This document shows positions 17,864 to 23,903 of a stretch of DNA of 64,000 bases, one piece after another. This DNA comes from Intestinibaculum porci (GTDB taxonomy: Bacteria; Bacillota_I; Bacilli_A; Erysipelotrichales; Coprobacillaceae). The stretch is taken from the NCBI RefSeq assembly GCF_003925875.1, contig NZ_AP019309.1, positions 1,302,001-1,366,000 on the forward strand. The letters run 5' to 3'. Numbering within the stretch: the first letter of the stretch is position 1; every line of letters starts with the position of its first letter. The notes beneath the pieces were generated by a model that saw only the letters and a list, made by a program, of their open reading frames with translations, was not told where the DNA came from and searched no databases. Position numbers and translations under genes: made by a program.

Positions 17864-19024
17864 ATGGAAGAAATAAATGATTTGCTGAATGTGATTCATA
17901 AAGATGGGCGATATGTCAATACACTTGATTTAAAAGCGTTTGAAAGAACCTTAGTGAATAAGACACAATGTTATAAATTATACTGGTTAGAAGCTATAAT
18001 CATAAAACTGAAACCAGGAAAGACATACTATACCTTTGAAGAGTTGATCAATGAAATGATTTGTAGTGCCTGGTATACCGTATGTGAGTATCACTTACAT
18101 TTAGGACCTCGATCAGGGAAGGGACATGTGACGAATTATATTGAAGAAGTGATCACCATTCTTCAAAGAGCTGGAAACTATCCTTCTACATTAACCAAAA
18201 GAGAAGTGATGGAACTCATTAAGAAATATGATGGTCTTATTCATCATGTGAAGATGAAGTTATCTAAATATGTGCCTTATCGTTTTCTAAGACCATTTCT
18301 CCATATTGTGAATGATCAAGATATGTATGGAAATTTAGATGATGTGATTAAAAAGATTAATAAGGAAAGGGTTTTACCTTATATTACTGTCAGTAAGCCA
18401 GAAAAAGCGATTATTGTGGATGAAGAATGGCTAAAGATGTTTTTAGATTATCGTAAGATTATCTTGGAATGGATCAAATACAATAAAGTGGTTTATCTTC
18501 AAAAGAGAAATCCCAATGTCCCAGGGATTGTTTATAAGATTGAACCGTTTACCAGCCAACAAAGAAATTTGAAAGATCCGATCCAATTATGGAAGTACAT
18601 TATTGGTCATGAAGGAATTACGAATCTTTATGATGAGAAGCAGATTATGACACTTGATGATTTATCTTTAGATCACTTTGTTCCTTGGTCTTATGTAGCA
18701 AGTGATGAATTATGGAATTTAGCGCCAACCACAAAAGCGATCAATTCCTCAAAGTCAAATCATTTACCTGACTGGAATACTTACTTTGAAAGCTTTGCAC
18801 AACATCAGTTTAAACTTAATCAGATTATTCATTATGACGCACAAGCTTATCAGTTATTTGAACGATGTCAGGGAGAAAACTTATTTGAAACCTGGGCCAT
18901 CAATGATTTGTATTTGCCAGGATGCAATCAGGAAAGTTTTAAGGAAGTCTTACGTGAACATTTGTTACCGGTGTATATGTCGGCAAGAAGTCAGGGGTAT
19001 GCGATTTGGGAAAAAATTGAATAA
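17864..19024 (+). CDS. HNH endonuclease-domain protein linked to the Dnd operon
   Basis: A 386-aa protein whose ATG follows the dndA stop codon with no gap. The C-terminal half holds an HNH fold: LSLDHFVPWSYV with D270-H271, then NLAPTTKAINSSKSNHLP about 20 residues on, giving the H...N...K/H spacing of HNH nucleases. The N-terminal ~200 residues are helical and basic and I cannot assign them. I see no zinc-binding cysteine pair. Genes of this type often sit beside PAPS-reductase/DGQHR genes. It could be an additional restriction effector or a type IV-like PT-sensing nuclease; no sulfur-binding domain is recognisable by eye. Confidence 0.75.
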   Translation: MEEINDLLNVIHKDGRYVNTLDLKAFERTLVNKTQCYKLYWLEAIIIKLKPGKTYYTFEELINEMICSAWYTVCEYHLHLGPRSGKGHVTNYIEEVITILQRAGNYPSTLTKREVMELIKKYDGLIHHVKMKLSKYVPYRFLRPFLHIVNDQDMYGNLDDVIKKINKERVLPYITVSKPEKAIIVDEEWLKMFLDYRKIILEWIKYNKVVYLQKRNPNVPGIVYKIEPFTSQQRNLKDPIQLWKYIIGHEGITNLYDEKQIMTLDDLSLDHFVPWSYVASDELWNLAPTTKAINSSKSNHLPDWNTYFESFAQHQFKLNQIIHYDAQAYQLFERCQGENLFETWAINDLYLPGCNQESFKEVLREHLLPVYMSARSQGYAIWEKIE

Positions 19025-19039
19025 AATGATGTTTGTTCA

Positions 19040-19067
19040 TTGACAATATAAAAGCATGGGGTACAAT
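19040..19067 (+). promoter_or_regulatory. Promoter of the thrS T-box transcript
   Basis: A consensus TTGACA (19040-19045), a 16-base spacer and TACAAT (19062-19067) lie immediately after the HNH gene and before the T-box leader. They give transcription from about 19074. Confidence 0.7.
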
Positions 19068-19073
19068 AGTGTT

Positions 19074-19284
19074 GTCAAAAAGCTATGACATAGGATATGT
19101 CTTTATTAGGAATCGTAAAGAGAAAAGACGGTTGGTGAAAGTCTAAGTGAAATAATAAAGGTACTCCCTATTAGCTGCCCTCGAAAGAGATGGCCGTTCC
19201 TCGCGTTAAGAGTTTAAGGTGATCATTATGATCATAAATTAAGGTGGTACCACGGTCTTCGTCCTTTGGATGAAGGCCTTTTTA
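19074..19284 (+). promoter_or_regulatory. T-box riboswitch leader of thrS
   Basis: The T-box sequence AAGGTGGTACCACG lies at 19241-19254. It runs into a terminator hairpin with an 11-bp stem (19254-19264 with 19268-19278) and a U-run. Stem I has the usual GGTGAAAGTC distal-loop element (19134-19143). An ACT threonine codon at 19163-19165 falls where the specifier codon is expected, followed by the Stem I 3' strand. Uncharged tRNA-Thr binding should favour the antiterminator and let thrS be transcribed. The specifier assignment is by position and is less certain than the T-box itself. Confidence 0.92.
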
Positions 19285-19302
19285 TTTAGAAGGAGAGAGA
19301 GT

Positions 19303-21066
19303 ATGAGAGATTTTTTAAATGAAAAAGATTTGAACACATTAAATCATTCATGTGCTCATGTAATGGCTCAGGCTGTGAAACATTTATGGCCACAGGCTAA
19401 ATTCTGGGTAGGTCCTGTTGTAGAAGAAGGTTTCTACTATGATATTGACTTAGGGGATGTCACTATTACTGATGAAGACTTACCTAAGATTGAAAAAGAA
19501 ATGAAAAAGATCTGTAAAGATGGTAAGAGAATTGTTCGTCATGAAATCTCTAAAGAAGAAGCTTTAAAAGAATTTGCGGATGATGAATATAAAGTAGACT
19601 TAATTAATAACTTCCCTGATGGTACAGTTATTTCTACATATTCACAGGGTGATTTCACTGACTTATGTAGAGGTCCTCATGTTGATACTGTTAAACAGTG
19701 TAAGAACTTTAAGTTAATCAAACATTCTGGAGCTTACTGGAAAGGTGATAAAAACAATAAAGTTTTACAGAGAATCTATGGGGTATGTTTCCCAACTAAA
19801 GAAGAATTAGAAGAACATTTAGCGTTCTTAGAAGAAGCAAAACAGAGAGATCATCGTAAACTTGGTCGTGAATTAGGTATCTTCATGTTTAATGATTTAG
19901 TAGGTCGTGGTTTACCAATGTACTTACCAAATGGTTTCACATTAAGACGTTTATTAAGTGATTACATCATGGATAAGGAATTAGCCTTAGGTTATGAACA
20001 TGTTATGACACCATCACTTGGTAACGTAAAGTTATATAAGACATCTGGTCATTGGGCTCATTACAAAGATGATATGTTCCCAGCAATGGAAATGGATGAT
20101 GAAGCTTATGTCTTAAGACCAATGAACTGTCCACACCATATGGTGATCTATAAATCTACATTACATTCTTATCGAGATTTACCAGTTCGTATTGCGGAAA
20201 TCGCTAATGACTTCCGTTATGAAGCATCAGGTGCTTTAACAGGTATTGAAAGAACCCGTGCATTTACGCAGAATGACTCTCATATCTTCTTAAGACCAGA
20301 TCAGATTGCATCAGAAATTAAATGTGTCAATGATTTAATCTTAGATGTTTATAAAGACTTTGGTTTTAAAGAATATGAATTCAGATTATCTTTAAGAGAT
20401 CCAGAAAACAAAGAAAAATACTTTGGTAATGATGAATTATGGGAAAAATCTGAATCACAGTTACGTAAAGTATTAGATGACATGGGTGTCAAATACTATG
20501 AAGCCAAAGGTGAAGCTGCCTTCTATGGCCCTAAGTTAGATGTTCAGGTAAAATCTGCTTTAGGCCATGATGTGACTTTATCAACGATCCAGTTAGACTA
20601 CATGCTGCCAGAAAGATTCGAATTAACTTATGTTGATGAAAATGGTGAAAAACAGCGTCCAGTTGTCATCCATCGTGCAATCTTAGGTTCATTAGACCGT
20701 TTCATCGCTTTCTTACTTGAAGAAACAAAAGGTAACTTACCTTTATGGTTAGCACCAAAACAGGTTGTTGTTTTACCAGTTAATACAAACTACCAGGGTG
20801 AATATGCTCAAGAAGTAGCTGCTCGTTTAAGAAAAGAAGGCTTTAGAGTAGACGCTGACTGCCGTGATGAAAAATTAGGCTATCGTATCCGTGAAGCTCA
20901 GATCCATAAGATCCCTTATGAATTAGTACTTGGTAATAACGAAAGAGATAACGATACCGTTACTTATCGTCTCTATGGTCAGCAGAAACAGACAACTGTT
21001 CCATATACAGAATTCGTTGACTTATTAAAGAAAGAAGTTTTAGATAAAACATTATCTAACCACTAA
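19303..21066 (+). CDS. thrS: Threonyl-tRNA synthetase lacking the TGS domain
   Basis: A class II aminoacyl-tRNA synthetase that charges tRNA-Thr. The 587-aa protein begins almost directly with the editing-domain segment (LNHSCAHVMAQAV, the HxxxH-type site). It continues with the catalytic core (RPMNCPHHMVIY zinc site, motif 2 FRYEASGAL...ERTRAFTQND) and the anticodon-binding domain (from about residue 490). The ~60-residue N-terminal TGS domain of long ThrRS proteins is absent. I chose ATG 19303 because a strong AAGGAGAGAG site precedes it; the frame extends upstream only into the T-box terminator. It is a single-gene transcript with T-box control and its own terminator. Confidence 0.95.
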   Translation: MRDFLNEKDLNTLNHSCAHVMAQAVKHLWPQAKFWVGPVVEEGFYYDIDLGDVTITDEDLPKIEKEMKKICKDGKRIVRHEISKEEALKEFADDEYKVDLINNFPDGTVISTYSQGDFTDLCRGPHVDTVKQCKNFKLIKHSGAYWKGDKNNKVLQRIYGVCFPTKEELEEHLAFLEEAKQRDHRKLGRELGIFMFNDLVGRGLPMYLPNGFTLRRLLSDYIMDKELALGYEHVMTPSLGNVKLYKTSGHWAHYKDDMFPAMEMDDEAYVLRPMNCPHHMVIYKSTLHSYRDLPVRIAEIANDFRYEASGALTGIERTRAFTQNDSHIFLRPDQIASEIKCVNDLILDVYKDFGFKEYEFRLSLRDPENKEKYFGNDELWEKSESQLRKVLDDMGVKYYEAKGEAAFYGPKLDVQVKSALGHDVTLSTIQLDYMLPERFELTYVDENGEKQRPVVIHRAILGSLDRFIAFLLEETKGNLPLWLAPKQVVVLPVNTNYQGEYAQEVAARLRKEGFRVDADCRDEKLGYRIREAQIHKIPYELVLGNNERDNDTVTYRLYGQQKQTTVPYTEFVDLLKKEVLDKTLSNH

Positions 21067-21074
21067 ACGTGGCG

Positions 21075-21107
21075 AGAGATATGAGAATTCTCATATCTCT
21101 TTTTTTG
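21075..21107 (+). terminator. thrS terminator
   Basis: A perfect 26-base palindrome (21075-21100; arms AGAGATATGAGAA/TTCTCATATCTCT) is followed by a run of T residues. Confidence 0.9.
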
Positions 21108-21111
21108 ATTC

Positions 21112-21273
21112 TGGCGTTCTAAAGTAGCGTAGGCTATCCAGTTTTTTGGGGTTTTTCAAACCGTGGGGATTGTGCTTCCCCACCAAAGCTTATAGGCCTC
21201 TGGAGTAAAAAAACTCCAGCTATACCGATAGTATTGTTAGCGAAGACCTGCAGTCTGAGAAATCAGGCTGATG
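21112..21273 (+). repeat. Direct repeat copy 1 of a ~161-bp structured element
   Basis: This sequence recurs with about 90% identity at 23668-23828. Both copies begin TGGCG(T/C)TCTAAAG and end CAGGCTGATG or TAGGCTGATG. Paired segments are kept in both: GTAGC with GCTAT, GTGGGG with CCCCAC, CTGGAGT with ACTCCAG, and CAGTCT with AGGCTG. The changes between copies mostly sit in loops or keep pairing, so it behaves like a structured RNA. This copy lacks the outer 3' arm (GGTCTTCGCT) that copy 2 has and is cut off at 21273 by foreign sequence. Confidence 0.8.
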
Positions 21274-21305
21274 AAGCTGGCGCGGGAGTGTTGCAACTAC
21301 TGTGA

Positions 21306-21599
21306 CGGAACTGTCTGCTGCTAGACGATGGCGAAGAATGTGTTTGTATTCAAAGCATTTACTATTCGCTGCTGTGCCGGTGGTTCCGCGCTGCTGTTCT
21401 CCCGCTGGATGTGGCCCTGTGTACCGAGATCGCCAAAGACCGGGACGAGGTGAAACGCTGCTCCGAGTGTGGCGCTGTTTTTATGCCAAAGTCCAACCGG
21501 GACAAATACTGCCCAGCCTGCACCAAACGGATGCGCCGCCGCAAAGAGGCAGAACGACAGCGGAAAAGGTACTGGCAATCTACGCATTTAGGGCCTTAA
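21306..21599 (+). pseudogene. Remnant of a zinc-ribbon protein from another mobile element
   Basis: The frame is open from 21306 to the stop at 21599, but the only start is a GTG at 21411. The C-terminal part has a clear four-cysteine ribbon (CSECGAVFMPK, then YCPACTKRMRRRK) and a very basic tail. This type is common near the ends of ICE- and plasmid-borne proteins (DUF6076-like). Local GC is far above the flanking DNA. I read it as a truncated gene carried in with the cassette between the direct repeats, unlikely to be expressed as a full protein. Confidence 0.5.
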
Positions 21600-21749
21600 A
21601 AAGCTTGGTATTCCGGGGCCTTTACGGCGTGGTCGGAGGATTTATCATATATCCAGCGAAACGCTGCTCCAAATGCGTAGAAATGGGTAAAAAAAGAAAG
21701 CCACCAAACACAACAAGTGTTTTGGTATTTGTGTCTGGTGGCATCATAA

Positions 21750-21778
21750 TAGACGTTACACTTTATTTCTGCTATAAT
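21750..21778 (+). promoter_or_regulatory. Promoter of the Abi_C/pentapeptide cassette
   Basis: TAGACG (4 of 6 matches to the -35 consensus), a 17-base spacer and a perfect TATAAT at 21773-21778 lie 42 bases before the Abi_C gene start. A GCCACCA...TGGTGGC inverted repeat (21701-21744 region) just upstream may be a terminator-like hairpin for incoming transcription. Confidence 0.55.
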
Positions 21779-21819
21779 TTAAGCAAATAAATACAATGTT
21801 TAGCGTGGGAGGTAGAGTC

Positions 21820-22761
21820 ATGGAGAAGAATAATTTTTCTTTGCTCCGATCTAAAAAAATTATAGCTATTTTAGATGGTGATAAAGACTTCGGTGAACTG
21901 ACCTTTGAAGATAAATATGGAAACGAAACAAGAATAAAAATAGCGATGCCGTATTTAAGCGGGCCAGCTATTTGCGAGCTTTCGTCTATCTTTGGGTTGC
22001 CAGCAACCTACTCATGGTCTGGCGGAGCGTTGAGCCGCTGGCAATACTTTGACAATATTATGGCTTTTTGCATTAAGGAAAATCGAATGTCTGATTTTTT
22101 ATCTTATCTTTTTTCAAAAGATAAATTTGTGAATGTGCTAAGAGATTTATCTGTAAAGGACATACAGCGCGCACACAAAGCTATTTTACAAAAAGTTTTG
22201 GAACAGATTAACAGCATTTTATACTTTGGCGGTCATGAATTACGCGTTATAGGCAAGGTATATCAGGTTTGTAATGTGGGGGAGGTTGTCGCTGTTGCTG
22301 CGCCAGTTGTAAAAATCATTGACCGCGCCTATATAAAAGATTTGGCTGGCAGAGCCAATAAGGACATTGATGAGGGAAATTTCGATAGCGCCATTACCAA
22401 AGCCCGCACCATACTCGAAGAAACCTTTTGCTATGTTATTGAGAAAAAAGGAGAAGTTCCCTCGGACAGCGGTAATATTGGAAAACTTTACGGTCAGGTC
22501 AAGACTTTATATAATATGCACGCAAACAAGAATTTGGACAAGCGCATAAACACGCTTCTCTCAGGTTTGGAAAAGATAATCTCTGCAATCGCTGAAATGA
22601 GAAATAAGGAAAGTGATTCTCACGGCGTTGGTAGTAAGCGCATTGGCATAGCTGATTATCATACCCGTCTCTTTGTTAATTCCGCAATCGCTATGGCGGA
22701 CTTCATATTATCGGTGTATCAAAATGCAGATCGAGAGGCAAAACATGGGACAAACTTATAG
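21820..22761 (+). CDS. Abortive-infection C-terminal (Abi_C) domain protein
   Basis: A 313-aa cytoplasmic protein. The C-terminal half (about residues 170-300) matches the Abi_C domain pattern: a DEGNFDSAITKARTILEE helix, LSGLEKIISAIAEMRNK, then SHGVG and AFVNSAIAMADFIL-like helices. The N-terminal half is unrecognised. I chose ATG 21820 over 21796 because GGGAGG lies 7 bases upstream. The end overlaps the pentapeptide-repeat gene by 17 bases. Abi_C proteins are associated with phage abortive infection, but the mechanism is generally unknown; a role here is inference from the domain and the mobile context. Confidence 0.7.
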   Translation: MEKNNFSLLRSKKIIAILDGDKDFGELTFEDKYGNETRIKIAMPYLSGPAICELSSIFGLPATYSWSGGALSRWQYFDNIMAFCIKENRMSDFLSYLFSKDKFVNVLRDLSVKDIQRAHKAILQKVLEQINSILYFGGHELRVIGKVYQVCNVGEVVAVAAPVVKIIDRAYIKDLAGRANKDIDEGNFDSAITKARTILEETFCYVIEKKGEVPSDSGNIGKLYGQVKTLYNMHANKNLDKRINTLLSGLEKIISAIAEMRNKESDSHGVGSKRIGIADYHTRLFVNSAIAMADFILSVYQNADREAKHGTNL

Positions 22762-23401
22762 AATTGATCGACTGAACCTTATCACATACAAGTGTCAGCC
22801 TCAAAAAGTTGTTAATGAGGCACGTTGCCGTTACTTGGCCAAAAGTCAATTAGTTAAGTGTAATGCCCAAAATAAACATTTTGATTATTTGAATTTTCGC
22901 GGTTCACACTTCAAAAAAGTTGATTTTTCTTTTGCAAAAATTTCTGGATGTGATTTTTGGGGTACGAGTTTCAACAAATGTAATTTTTCCAATGCCTATA
23001 TCACTGACTGTGTATTTATGGGATGCAAATTCATCGACTGCAAATTCGATACTGCGCATATGGAATATACTACCATCGTCAATACGAATATATCTGGATG
23101 TAGGAACATTGTTTTGGGTAAATTTGTAGAGGTCTTATCCCAATATCCAGATTTCCAACACACATCCGATTTAGAAGAAGTGCTGGAAGCATTGAAAGAC
23201 AATACTAATATTCGCAAATACAAACTACTGCATCTTCCGGGAAACAAGTATAACAGATTAAATATTTATTTGTTGCAGAAGAAGTTTTCACCAGAAGAAT
23301 TGCCTAAACTTTTGTGGCGCATCAGTGGAAAGTCGAACAAAAACTTAACCACATACAAAAAATTAGAACTGAAGTTGAAAGCTGAAAAAAGAATGATATA
23401 A
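22745..23401 (+). CDS. Pentapeptide-repeat protein
   Basis: A 218-aa protein whose start lies inside the Abi_C gene. Residues about 40-110 form tandem A(D/N)LXX-type pentapeptides (FRGSHFKKVDFSFAKISGCDF, CNFSNAYITDC and so on), which fold as a right-handed quadrilateral beta-helix. Aromatic F/C at the central position is frequent. The C-terminal ~100 residues are basic and helical. Overlap with the Abi_C gene suggests the two act together. Pentapeptide proteins often mimic DNA or serve as effectors and sensors in defence; the function here is not known. Confidence 0.75.
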   Translation: MGQTYRIDRLNLITYKCQPQKVVNEARCRYLAKSQLVKCNAQNKHFDYLNFRGSHFKKVDFSFAKISGCDFWGTSFNKCNFSNAYITDCVFMGCKFIDCKFDTAHMEYTTIVNTNISGCRNIVLGKFVEVLSQYPDFQHTSDLEEVLEALKDNTNIRKYKLLHLPGNKYNRLNIYLLQKKFSPEELPKLLWRISGKSNKNLTTYKKLELKLKAEKRMI

Positions 23402-23502
23402 TATATATGTTCCGCCCCACACAATCGAGAGGTTGTGTTGCTAATGAGGCTTGGTAACAAGAGATCGGGGACTGTAACATGATAGCTAACATTCGAGGAG
23501 GG

Positions 23503-23601
23503 ATGTCTATGATTTCTAATATGAGTACTATTGTCGGATTTCTTTGTCTGGTTGTTGGAAAAATGTTAAATCTTGTAGTCCCTCTTGATTGTTTGGGGTA
23601 A
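23503..23601 (+). CDS. Small hydrophobic peptide, possible type I toxin-like ORF
   Basis: A 32-codon ORF with an excellent GAGGAGGG ribosome site 2-8 bases before its first ATG (a second in-frame ATG at 23509 gives better spacing). The middle is a single hydrophobic segment (STIVGFLCLVVGKMLNLVV). That resembles short membrane toxins or leader peptides carried by mobile elements. An ACACAA...TTGTGT hairpin lies about 80 bases upstream, within 23415-23440. No antisense RNA can be proven by eye, so this is a candidate only. Confidence 0.35.
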   Translation: MSMISNMSTIVGFLCLVVGKMLNLVVPLDCLG

Positions 23602-23667
23602 ATAAGAAAATATGCGCCGGACGCAAGCAGCCACATGGTCGCCGCGCTCGGCGTTTGCTGTTATTTA

Positions 23668-23828
23668 TGGCGCTCTAAAGTAGCGTAGGCTATCCAGTTT
23701 TTTGGGGCTTTTCAAACCGTGGGGTTTGTGCTTTCCCACCAAAGCTTATAGGCCTCTGGAATATAAAAATCCAGCTATACCGATGGTATTGTTAGCGAAG
23801 ACCTGCAGTCTGAGAAATTAGGCTGATG
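23668..23828 (+). repeat. Direct repeat copy 2 of the ~161-bp structured element
   Basis: The second copy of the element at 21112-21273. Here it is complete at the 3' side: GGTCTTCGCT (23829-23838) pairs perfectly with AGCGAAGACC (23794-23803) around an inner CAGTCT/AGGCTG stem and is followed by ATTTGTTTTTG. The copy ends about 65 bases before the start of the LRR_5 gene. It could therefore be a leader RNA for that gene or the 3' boundary of the inserted cassette. Confidence 0.8.
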
Positions 23829-23849
23829 GGTCTTCGCTATTTGTTTTTG
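23794..23849 (+). terminator. Terminator-like double hairpin at the end of repeat copy 2
   Basis: An outer 10-bp perfect stem (23794-23803 with 23829-23838) encloses a 6-bp inner stem and is followed by a T-rich run interrupted by G. It may act as an intrinsic terminator or a regulated attenuator before the downstream gene. Confidence 0.55.
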
Positions 23850-23903
23850 CACACCAAAACGTACAATTGTATTGAGAATAAGCATTCCAATAAGGAGGTA
23901 AAA

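Noticed and set aside
21302-21790. A 162-codon ORF overlapping the zinc-ribbon scar
   Set aside because: The frame conflicts with the cysteine ribbon, which is read in another frame, and it covers the Abi_C promoter.
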